27,636 nucleotides of DNA from an uncultured Acetatifactor sp. (GTDB taxonomy: Bacteria > Bacillota > Clostridia > Lachnospirales > Lachnospiraceae). The stretch lies in contig CAJTKW010000006.1 of NCBI GenBank assembly GCA_910577035.1, positions 46,384 to 74,019 of the forward strand. The letters are read 5' to 3'. Below the pieces are notes generated by a model that ran no database searches, was not told where the DNA came from, and saw nothing but the letters and a program-made list of their open reading frames with translations. The translations under genes were made by a program, and so were the position numbers. Positions within the stretch are counted from its first letter, which is position 1. Every line of letters starts with the position of its first letter. This document shows, piece after piece, positions 7,759 to 14,662 of the stretch.

Positions 7759-8967
7759 CTACAGAAGCCCCTCAAGGGTGGCACGGATGGCACGGATAAA
7801 ATCCAGGCTGTTTAATATTACGGGGTTCTCACAGGAAGAAATCAGCGACAGGCTCTTGGTCATTTTCCCGTCCTCCACCGTCTGGATGCAGGCCCTTTCC
7901 AGCTTATCCGCGAAAGCCTGAAGCCCGCTGTTGCCGTCCAGCTCTCCCCGCTTCCTCAGCGCCCCGGTCCAGGCAAAGATTGTTGCAATGCCATTGGTGG
8001 AGGTCTCCTCCCCCTTCAAATACTTGTAATAATGACGCTGTACCGTACCGTGAGCCGCCTCGTACTCATAAACGCCGTTTGGGGACACCAGGACGGAGGT
8101 CATCATCGAGAGATCCCCATAAGCGGTTGCCACCATATCAGACATTACATCACCGTCATAATTCTTGCAGGCCCAGATAAATCCGCCCTCCGAACGAATC
8201 ACCCTGGCCACGGCATCATCAATTAAGGTATAAAAATACTCGATCCCCAGCTCTTCAAACTTGTGCCTGAACTCCTTGTCATAAATCTCCTGGAAAATAT
8301 CCTTGAAGGTATGGTCGTACTTTTTGGAAATGGTATCCTTCGTGGAAAACCATAAATCCTGCCTGGTATCCACGGCATAGCCAAAGCACGCCCGGGCAAA
8401 GCTGGAAATGGACTTTTCCGTATTATGTATCCCCTGCAGGATCCCCGCCCCGTCAAAATCATGGATGGTCTCCCGGACTTCCGTGCCGTCAGCCCCGGTA
8501 AATACCAGCTCCGCCTTACCCGGACCCGGTACCCTGATTTCCGTATTCTTATATACGTCACCGTAAGCATGGCGGGCAATGGTAATGGGCTTTGTCCAGT
8601 TCTTCACATAGGGCACGATTCCCTTTACCAGTATGGGCGCCCGGAATACCGTTCCGTCCAGAATCGCACGGATTGTGCCGTTAGGGCTCTTCCACATTTC
8701 CTTCAGCCGGTATTCCTGCATGCGGGCGCCGTTGGGCGTGATAGTGGCGCACTTGACTGCCACGCCGTATTTCAGGGTGGCATGGGCGGAATCCACCGTC
8801 ACCTGATCGTCGGTGGCATTGCGGTTTTCCAGGCCAAGATCATAGTATTCCGTATTCAGGTCAATATAGGGCAGTAACAGCTCCTCCTTAATCATCTGCC
8901 AGAGAATCCTGGTCATCTCATCCCCGTCCATCTCCACAAGCGGCGTACTCATCTTAATTTTTTCCAT
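7759..8967 (-). CDS. icd: NADP-dependent isocitrate dehydrogenase (eukaryotic-type)
   Basis: The enzyme oxidatively decarboxylates isocitrate to 2-oxoglutarate, here probably to supply glutamate. I start at the ATG at 8967 (402 residues, MEKIKMSTPLVEMDGDEMT) because AGGGTGAAGGA precedes it. The open frame extends 18 codons upstream with a Lys-rich, unlikely N-terminus. Family blocks are VEMDGDEMTRILW, KSPNGTIRAILDGTVFRAPI (isocitrate-binding Ser/Asn/Arg), YDGDVMSDMVATAYGDLSMM (metal Asp) and EAAHGTVQRHYYKY (NADP site). These are typical of the eukaryote-like IDH subfamily rather than E. coli-type Icd. It is the last gene of the unit Re-citrate-synthase-like enzyme, GntR regulator, icd. Aconitase, needed between the two enzymes, is not in the window. 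Confidence 0.95.
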   Translation of the reverse strand: MEKIKMSTPLVEMDGDEMTRILWQMIKEELLLPYIDLNTEYYDLGLENRNATDDQVTVDSAHATLKYGVAVKCATITPNGARMQEYRLKEMWKSPNGTIRAILDGTVFRAPILVKGIVPYVKNWTKPITIARHAYGDVYKNTEIRVPGPGKAELVFTGADGTEVRETIHDFDGAGILQGIHNTEKSISSFARACFGYAVDTRQDLWFSTKDTISKKYDHTFKDIFQEIYDKEFRHKFEELGIEYFYTLIDDAVARVIRSEGGFIWACKNYDGDVMSDMVATAYGDLSMMTSVLVSPNGVYEYEAAHGTVQRHYYKYLKGEETSTNGIATIFAWTGALRKRGELDGNSGLQAFADKLERACIQTVEDGKMTKSLSLISSCENPVILNSLDFIRAIRATLEGLL

Positions 8968-9017
8968 TCCTTCACCCTTTCCTTTCCGTTTTTCCTGCTT
9001 TACATGAAACGCCCTAT

Positions 9018-9710
9018 TCAAGCCTCCGGCTCATAGGCCTCATGTAATCCGTTTTGCACCATGTTTTCATAGGCATTAATCATATGCCTGTGGGCCAGCT
9101 GTTCGGCCAGATCCGCATTTCCCGCCTTGATTGCCTCCATGATCTTCTTGTGCTCTTCATTGGACTTCGGCCCTCTGTTGGCGTTGGCCAGAGTCTTTTT
9201 TCTCACCCGCAGAACATACTGGTGGAAGGCCTTTAACTGATGTTCCAGCATCTTGCTGTCACAGGCCTCGTACAGAATATCGTGGAACCGATTGTCCAGC
9301 TCCGCCATCTGCTCCAGATGTCCCTTCCCGGCATGGAATTCCCCAAGGTAGACGTTCTCCTCCATCTCATCCATCTGTTCCTTCGTAATATGCTCCGTGG
9401 CCCAGCGGGCGCAAAGCCCCTCCAAATGGGAGCGGATCATGTAAATATCCTTGACATCCTTCTCCGTAATACCGGTGACATACGCTCCCTTATTGGGAAT
9501 GATCTGAATCAGCCCCTCCAGCTCCAGCTGTCTGAAGGCTTCCCTCACCGGAGTGCGGCTGACTCCAAGCTCCTCTCCGATTGCCACCTCCTTCAGCTCC
9601 TCGCGTTCCTCGTATTTCCCGCTGAGAATATCCTCCCTCAGCTTGTCAAAAACCCGTCCCCGCAGGGAGTACTTGTCCGTGACCTCCTGCTTCACATCAT
9701 AACTGCCCAT
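9018..9710 (-). CDS. GntR family regulator (FadR/FCD subfamily)
   Basis: The N-terminal winged helix is a typical GntR domain (LRGRVFDKLREDILSGKY, LGVSRTPVREAFRQLELEGLI, IIPNKGAYVTGI). The all-helical C-terminal FCD ligand domain follows, with metal/ligand residues in the conserved pattern (IRSHLEGLCARWA, ELDNRFHDILYEA, HKKIMEAIKAGNADLAEQLAHRHM). I prefer the ATG at 9710 (MGSYDVKQ, 230 residues) because GGAGAGG lies just upstream. An ATG at 9734 would overlap the upstream gene by 8 nt and has no ribosome site. It lies between the citrate-synthase-like gene and icd, so its ligand may be citrate, isocitrate or 2-oxoglutarate. The likely operator is the palindrome at 11216-11237. Function is inferred from context. 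Confidence 0.92.
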   Translation of the reverse strand: MGSYDVKQEVTDKYSLRGRVFDKLREDILSGKYEEREELKEVAIGEELGVSRTPVREAFRQLELEGLIQIIPNKGAYVTGITEKDVKDIYMIRSHLEGLCARWATEHITKEQMDEMEENVYLGEFHAGKGHLEQMAELDNRFHDILYEACDSKMLEHQLKAFHQYVLRVRKKTLANANRGPKSNEEHKKIMEAIKAGNADLAEQLAHRHMINAYENMVQNGLHEAYEPEA

Positions 9711-9726
9711 TTCCTCTCCGTCCTCA

Positions 9727-11142
9727 TCAAGCATTTTCGATTGTTATGCCCTTTTCCAGACAGACACGGTTGACACACGCCACGATCTCCTCGTCGGTCA
9801 TGACCGTCACACGCCCGTCTGCATATTCCTGATCCACCCACTTCTTGATTTCCGCCACAAGCTCGGAATTCTTCTGTACCTGGCAGTCTCCCCGCAGCTG
9901 ATAGTAAGTATTGATCCAGTGTGCGATGCCCGCCAGTCCCGAGGTATTGGATACAGCGCAGAGCACAGGCCTCTTTAAGAATTTTTCCGTATCAAATATA
10001 TTGTAGATTTCTTCGTTTTTCAATAACCCGTCCGCATGAATGCCTGCCCTGGTCACATTGAAATTCTTCCCCACAAAGGGTGTCCTGGGGGGGATCTGAT
10101 AACCGATCTCCCGCTCATAATATTCCGCCAGCTCGGTAATCACCGTGGTATCCATGCCGTTCAGATCTCCTTTCAGCTGGGCGTATTCAAACACCATCGC
10201 CTCCAGGGGAGTATTTCCCGTCCTCTCCCCGATGCCAAACAATGACGTATTGACGCCGGAACAGCCATAAAGCCAGGCGGTGGTGGAATTACTCACGGCC
10301 TTATAAAAATCGTTATGCCCGTGCCACTCAATCAACTCATGGGGCACTCCCGCATGGGTATGAATGGCATAAATAATGCCCTGGACACTGCGGGGAATCA
10401 CGGCGCCCGGATAATTCACCCCATAGCCCATGGTATCGCAGGCCCTGATCTTGATCGGAATCCCATACTCCTCCATCAGCTTCATCAGCTCCAGACAGAA
10501 AGGAACCACATACCCGTAAATATCAGCCCTGGTAATGTCCTCCAGGTGGCAGCGGGGACTGATCCCCTCTTCCAGGCATTCCTTAATAACACTCAGATAG
10601 TGGTCCATGGCCTGCCGCCTGGTCATTTTCAGCTTCAGGAAAATATGATAATCGGAACAGCTGACAAGGATTCCCGTCTCCTTCATGCCGATCTGCTTCA
10701 CCAGCTTAAAATCCTCCTTGCTGGCACGGATCCAGCTGGTAACCTCCGGGAATTCATACCCTCTTTCCATACACTTATAGACGGCATCCCTGTCCTTCTT
10801 GCTGTATAAGAAGAATTCGCTGGCACGGATCATACCCCGGGGACCGCCCAGCTTATGTAGATAATCAAAAACCGTGACAATCTGCTCCGTGGAATAAGGC
10901 GCTCTTGACTGCTGTCCATCACGGAAAGTGGTATCCGTGATCCAGATATTTTTCGGCATATTGTGGGGCACGATTCTGTCATTAAAAGGGATTTTCGGTA
11001 TTTCCGAATAGGGGAACATATTTCGGAACACATTGGGCTTCTCCACGTCGTCCAAAATATACATATGCTCTTCTATTTCCAGAAGATTATTTTTCTGGTT
11101 CATTGTGATGGGACGGTTCTGAAATGTGGAAGTATCTCTCAT
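9727..11142 (-). CDS. Re-citrate synthase-like DRE-TIM metallolyase (homocitrate/isopropylmalate synthase family)
   Basis: The protein belongs to the DRE-TIM family that condenses acetyl-CoA with 2-oxo acids. Signatures are ITDTTFRDGQQSRAPYS (the DRE-type metal motif), HGHNDFYKAVSN (HxH metal ligands) and FGIGERTGNTPLEAMV. The start is the ATG at 11142 (471 residues, MRDTSTFQNRP), with AGGTGAGG upstream; the frame reaches further up through the promoter and is not used. Clostridium kluyveri has a Re-face citrate synthase of this family, unrelated to ordinary GltA. Here the gene leads an operon with icd and not with leu or lys genes, which strongly suggests citrate formation from oxaloacetate and acetyl-CoA as the first step toward 2-oxoglutarate. 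Homocitrate synthase or 2-isopropylmalate synthase activity remains an alternative. No C-terminal LeuA allosteric domain is evident. Confidence 0.85.
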   Translation of the reverse strand: MRDTSTFQNRPITMNQKNNLLEIEEHMYILDDVEKPNVFRNMFPYSEIPKIPFNDRIVPHNMPKNIWITDTTFRDGQQSRAPYSTEQIVTVFDYLHKLGGPRGMIRASEFFLYSKKDRDAVYKCMERGYEFPEVTSWIRASKEDFKLVKQIGMKETGILVSCSDYHIFLKLKMTRRQAMDHYLSVIKECLEEGISPRCHLEDITRADIYGYVVPFCLELMKLMEEYGIPIKIRACDTMGYGVNYPGAVIPRSVQGIIYAIHTHAGVPHELIEWHGHNDFYKAVSNSTTAWLYGCSGVNTSLFGIGERTGNTPLEAMVFEYAQLKGDLNGMDTTVITELAEYYEREIGYQIPPRTPFVGKNFNVTRAGIHADGLLKNEEIYNIFDTEKFLKRPVLCAVSNTSGLAGIAHWINTYYQLRGDCQVQKNSELVAEIKKWVDQEYADGRVTVMTDEEIVACVNRVCLEKGITIENA

Positions 11143-11215
11143 TGTCTGCACCTCACCTTTCCGCGGAAAGCAGATAAAGATGCCTGAAAGCATTACCACG
11201 CTCCCGCTGTGTCTT

Positions 11216-11249
11216 GTATGATTGTATACAATTATACGAAAGCTGTCAA
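11216..11249 (-). promoter_or_regulatory. Promoter and overlapping palindromic operator of the citrate operon
   Basis: On the minus strand a perfect -35 TTGACA (plus 11244-11249) is followed after 17 nt by -10 TACAAT (plus 11221-11226). The -10 is half of a perfect 12-bp palindrome ATTGTATACAAT (11221-11232), which extends with GTAT/ATAC arms to 11216-11237 (20 of 22 positions symmetric). The GTATAC core resembles operators of FadR/FCD-type GntR proteins, and the second gene of this operon encodes one. A repressor here would block RNA polymerase directly. The site is about 75 nt upstream of the citrate-synthase-like ATG. Confidence 0.75.
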
Positions 11250-11354
11250 CTCCTTTTATGTTTTCGCCTGCAGCGCCCTCTGCAGAATGCTGCACTCCCC
11301 AAACAACGGCTTACGATACGCCGCGTCCTCCAAAGCCTGCCGCAGATCTTCCCC

Positions 11355-11390
11355 GGTACCGGGACGGCAGAAGGTTCCGGGACGGCAGGA
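11355..11390. repeat. Two 18-bp tandem repeats just after the subtilase stop
   Basis: GGTACCGGGACGGCAGAA (11355-11372) and GGTTCCGGGACGGCAGGA (11373-11390) are direct tandem copies differing at two positions. They have the same unit length and a similar GGTTC-GGGA core to the minus-strand repeats inside nnr. They begin 3 nt beyond the TGA of the subtilase gene. Confidence 0.75.
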
Positions 11391-11393
11391 TCT

Positions 11394-12287
11394 TCAGCTC
11401 AGCAGCCGCCTTACGTTCACCAGTCCCCAGCCCTGCTGGTTCCAGGGCAGATGCAGGTCCGTTGCCGTGAACAGCAGCCGCTGCCTGCATTCCTCATGGG
11501 ACATCCACGGATTACGCCAAAATGCCAGCGCCGCCGCCCCGGATACAACGGGTGTCGCCATGGAAGTTCCGCATTTGGGGATATACGGATTCCTTTTATG
11601 ATAATTCACGTTACAGGACATAATATCCGTCCCCGGCGCCACAATATCCGGCTTCCTGGGACTGCCGTTCCTCTCCCCCCTGCCGGAATAAGCCGCACAG
11701 CGTCCCGGGTCATCCCTCCGGTAATCCCCGTCATAGCAGCCTACCGTAACCACCTTGCCGCTGCCGCCCACCGCGGAAATGCTTCCGTCCCCCGGACCCT
11801 TGTTTCCCGCCGCACAGACCACCAGTATCCCGCTGTCCCATACCTGCTCCACCTTATCCCGAAGCGCCTGCTCCTTTGTCTTCTCCTGCAGCTCCCCGAT
11901 CCCCACGGAAATATTCAGGACACGGATCCGGTATCTCTCACGTACCTCCAGAATCCAGTCCAGCCCGGACAGCATGGCCTCCGTAGACCCGTCCCCGTTT
12001 TTATCCAGTACCTTCCCGACGACGAGCCCGGCCCCCGGCGCCATTCCCCGGTATTTTCCGCCGGAAAGGGCGCCGCTGCCGCAAAGGATGCCGCACACAT
12101 GGGTGCCGTGGCCGTTGTCATCATATGGCAGCTCCCTGCCTCCCACAAAGTCCCGGAATCCCCGTATTTTCCCTGCCAGATCCGGATGCCTGCCCACTCC
12201 GGAATCCAGCACGGCTACCGTAACCCCCTCTCCTTCCTCCAACCCGTTTCCCGGGAAAAAATCAATTTGTTTCCTCACCCGCTGCAT
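11394..12287 (-). CDS. S8 family serine peptidase (subtilisin-like, no signal peptide)
   Basis: This is a 297-residue subtilase with an intact triad: D28 in VAVLDSGVGRHPDL, H60 in NGHGTHVCGI and S242 in CGTSMATPVVSGAAA. The oxyanion Asn is in CAAGNKGPGDGS. There is no signal peptide and no long pro-domain; the catalytic core starts within the first 25 residues. That resembles intracellular subtilisins, so it is probably cytoplasmic. The ATG at 12287 has only a weak GGGGC site. A poor promoter-like pair (TTGAAG and TATCAG) lies upstream, after the LRR-operon terminator, so it is probably transcribed alone. After its TGA the same frame continues for 45 sense codons to a TAA at 11256, with coding-like sequence (EDLRQALEDAAYRKPLFGE), so the stop may be recent. 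Substrate is unknown. Confidence 0.93.
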   Translation of the reverse strand: MQRVRKQIDFFPGNGLEEGEGVTVAVLDSGVGRHPDLAGKIRGFRDFVGGRELPYDDNGHGTHVCGILCGSGALSGGKYRGMAPGAGLVVGKVLDKNGDGSTEAMLSGLDWILEVRERYRIRVLNISVGIGELQEKTKEQALRDKVEQVWDSGILVVCAAGNKGPGDGSISAVGGSGKVVTVGCYDGDYRRDDPGRCAAYSGRGERNGSPRKPDIVAPGTDIMSCNVNYHKRNPYIPKCGTSMATPVVSGAAALAFWRNPWMSHEECRQRLLFTATDLHLPWNQQGWGLVNVRRLLS

Positions 12288-12371
12288 ATCACAGAACGCC
12301 CCGGCATATCATTTACTGATATTCTATGCCCGGAATCCTTCAACGTTCATGGGGCAGAGGACTCTGGATGC

Positions 12372-12416
12372 AAAAAAGGGATCTGATAATTTCCATAACT
12401 ATCATCAGATCCCTTT
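12372..12416 (-). terminator. Rho-independent terminator of the sortase-LRR operon
   Basis: A 13-bp perfect stem pairs AAAGGGATCTGAT (12375-12387) with ATCAGATCCCTTT (12404-12416) around a 16-nt loop. Read on the minus strand it ends in six T residues (12377-12372), 17 nt after the stop of the 734-residue LRR gene. It may act in both directions. Confidence 0.88.
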
Positions 12417-12432
12417 CATCTCACGTCTCAGG

Positions 12433-14637
12433 TTATTTTATCCGTCTTACCCCGCGTCTCACGCCCTTCAGGGACAATACAAATCCCAGAACCAGCACCG
12501 CCGCCCCCATCAGATATTTCGCAAGGGCAGCAGGGCTAACGCCCTCTTCCGTGCTGCCGGGCTCGGCACCCATACTGCTCCTGTAGACATTCACCTCCCT
12601 GATTTCCGTATCCGACGGGCCTGCCCCGTAAACCGCAAACAGGGACAAATGCGTGGTACGGAACCGAAAACACTCCGTCCCCTCCAGCATCACTCTCTCC
12701 ACGCCCAATACTTCCAGCTGCCCGTTGCGGTCCGTAGTCACCATCTTCAGCTCCTGTCCCCAAAGAGCTTCCGGGAGGGGAAGCACTACATTCAGCCCGC
12801 TGTGCCCCAGCTTGGTCAACGGTATCCCGCTGTTATCCGTCAGCTGCAGGTCATACACCGTCATATTCTCCGGCAGCCCGCTGTTCATAGCCCGCCTCCA
12901 GGCGGCCTCCATCTCCGTGGAATCCGCCGCCTGCTCCACGCTTAAGATATAGCTTCTGGCCGCTCCTTCCAGCCGTGCCGTAGAAGGGCTTGCTCCCACC
13001 ACGGTTACCCCGGGTCCGGACTGCTCCCGGTCCACATCCCGGTACTGCTCATTGGAAAGCCTGGTAGCCGACACATCATAGGTCTTCTCCGGGCGGCTTC
13101 CGTTGTAGATCACCTCAGCATCCCCAAAGCTGAAGACTCCCTCCGTCTGCAGGGACGCAGGCACCTTTACGGTCTCCAGGCTGCTGCAGCCCGCAAAGAC
13201 CCTGTCCCTGATCTGCTCCACGCCTGCCCCCAGATTCACCTGGCGCAGCCCTGTACATCCCTCAAAAGCCGCTTCTCCCACTACCAGGACAGTATCGGGC
13301 AGCCTGACACTCTCTATCTCCGTATGGCCCGCAAAGACCTCGGCGGCAATGACCCGAATTCCGCCGGGTACAAAGACCTGGCTGTCACTGCCGTTATATG
13401 CAAGCAGGACGCCGCCGTTTACCAGAAAACCCGTACCGTCATTCTTAAAATTCTCCAGCATGGCCGTATACTCAAAGGCCTTGGGCTCCACGTTCATCAC
13501 GGTATCAGGCAGGGTCACCTTCTCCAGATCATCACAGTGATAAAAGGCCCCATAGCAAATATCCGTCACACCCTCGGGAATCCGGATCTCCTTTAAGCTG
13601 CTTCTGGCATAGGAAAACTGGCCGATCTCCGTAATCCCCTCCTTCAGGGAGACCTCCTCCAAAGAATCGTTTCTGTAAAAAGCCTGGTCCGCCACGATCC
13701 GCCCATCCACCACCGTATACTTGGGGATGCCGGACACCGGCCCCACCGCCAGCAGGTTCCCCATCAGCTCCGCCACATCCGTCAGTACGGAGGGCAAAGA
13801 TTCCTGCGGAACCTCTTCCGGCACAGGCGTAGGCTCCAGGACATTCATGGAACCGGCATTGATAAACACCACTGCCTGATTCCCCACCACATTAGTGCTG
13901 CCGATCTCCTGTGCAGGCCCGGGCGTGGGGGAAGGCACGGGTTCCGGTGTGGATGTGGGCTCAGGATCCGGCGCGGGTGTGGGCTCCGGTGTCTGCTCCG
14001 GTGCGGGAGTGTCCGTTCCGCTGCCGGAAGTATTCTCCCCGGGCTGGTAATTGGGCACATCCTCATACTCCGCCATTTCCTTCTGCCTCTCGTAAAACGC
14101 CTGGGCATATATGTCCGCCGGCGTACCCGCCTCACAGTGAATCACAAGCCTGGCACACCCGTCAAAGGCACTCTCATGAATAGACCTGGTCTGAGACGGA
14201 ATATAGATGTCCGTCATATTCACACAGTCGCCAAAAGCCTGCACACCGATAGCCGTTACATTCTCCGGAACCGTCATCTGCTTCAGCCCGCCGCATCCTG
14301 CAAAGGCATAATCACCGATGTCGGTCAGCCCCTTCCCCGGCACGATCGTGTGCAGATTGTCACAGCCCCAAAAGGCATAAGCTTCGATTCTCACCACGGA
14401 GTCCGGCAGCACCACCTGCTCCACCTCCGTCTTGTCCTCAAAGGCACTGGCCCCGATGACTTCTACGGTATCGGGAACAGACACGTTTTTCTCCGTGCCG
14501 CGGTACCGCAATAATGTGCCTCCCTCTATGACAAAAGCGGAAGCAGACGACGCCGCATCTGCCTCCGAAACGGGAAGTGCCATAATGATCAGGGCCACTA
14601 CAATGAGCAGGACGCCAAAGGATCTTTTCTTTCTCAT
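12433..14637 (-). CDS. BspA-type leucine-rich-repeat surface protein, membrane-anchored
   Basis: The 734-residue secreted protein has an N-terminal signal peptide (RKKRSFGVLLIVVALIIMALP, cleavage near AEADA/ASS). Two blocks of LRR_5 (BspA/Treponema pallidum-type) repeats lie at about 35-175 and 310-510, with the pattern IGASAFED..., VVLPDSVVRIEAYAFWGC, IPEGVTDICYGAFYHC. A Pro/Thr/Glu linker (about 205-240, TPEPTPAPDPEPTSTPEP) separates the blocks. Residues about 555-672 form a domain also found near the end of the neighbouring 1770-residue protein. The C-terminus is a single membrane helix (about 708-723, YLMGAAVLVLGFVLSL) with a basic tail and no LPXTG-like motif, so it is probably held in the membrane rather than by sortase. 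AAGGA precedes the ATG; it is 25 nt after the larger LRR gene and last in the operon. Likely role is adhesion or surface interaction; the ligand is unknown. Confidence 0.88.
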   Translation of the reverse strand: MRKKRSFGVLLIVVALIIMALPVSEADAASSASAFVIEGGTLLRYRGTEKNVSVPDTVEVIGASAFEDKTEVEQVVLPDSVVRIEAYAFWGCDNLHTIVPGKGLTDIGDYAFAGCGGLKQMTVPENVTAIGVQAFGDCVNMTDIYIPSQTRSIHESAFDGCARLVIHCEAGTPADIYAQAFYERQKEMAEYEDVPNYQPGENTSGSGTDTPAPEQTPEPTPAPDPEPTSTPEPVPSPTPGPAQEIGSTNVVGNQAVVFINAGSMNVLEPTPVPEEVPQESLPSVLTDVAELMGNLLAVGPVSGIPKYTVVDGRIVADQAFYRNDSLEEVSLKEGITEIGQFSYARSSLKEIRIPEGVTDICYGAFYHCDDLEKVTLPDTVMNVEPKAFEYTAMLENFKNDGTGFLVNGGVLLAYNGSDSQVFVPGGIRVIAAEVFAGHTEIESVRLPDTVLVVGEAAFEGCTGLRQVNLGAGVEQIRDRVFAGCSSLETVKVPASLQTEGVFSFGDAEVIYNGSRPEKTYDVSATRLSNEQYRDVDREQSGPGVTVVGASPSTARLEGAARSYILSVEQAADSTEMEAAWRRAMNSGLPENMTVYDLQLTDNSGIPLTKLGHSGLNVVLPLPEALWGQELKMVTTDRNGQLEVLGVERVMLEGTECFRFRTTHLSLFAVYGAGPSDTEIREVNVYRSSMGAEPGSTEEGVSPAALAKYLMGAAVLVLGFVLSLKGVRRGVRRIK

Positions 14638-14662
14638 ATGTCTTCCTTTTTATACGTTTATT

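Noticed and set aside
7742..7760. Possible Rex operator upstream of rex (GCAATATTGC palindrome, TTGTG half)
   Set aside because: The sequence does not match the usual TTGTTAA...TTAACAA or TTGTGA...TCACAA pattern well enough.
11214..12386. 390-codon plus-strand frame across the subtilase
   Set aside because: It is antisense to a subtilase with an intact catalytic triad, and it would begin inside the citrate-operon promoter.
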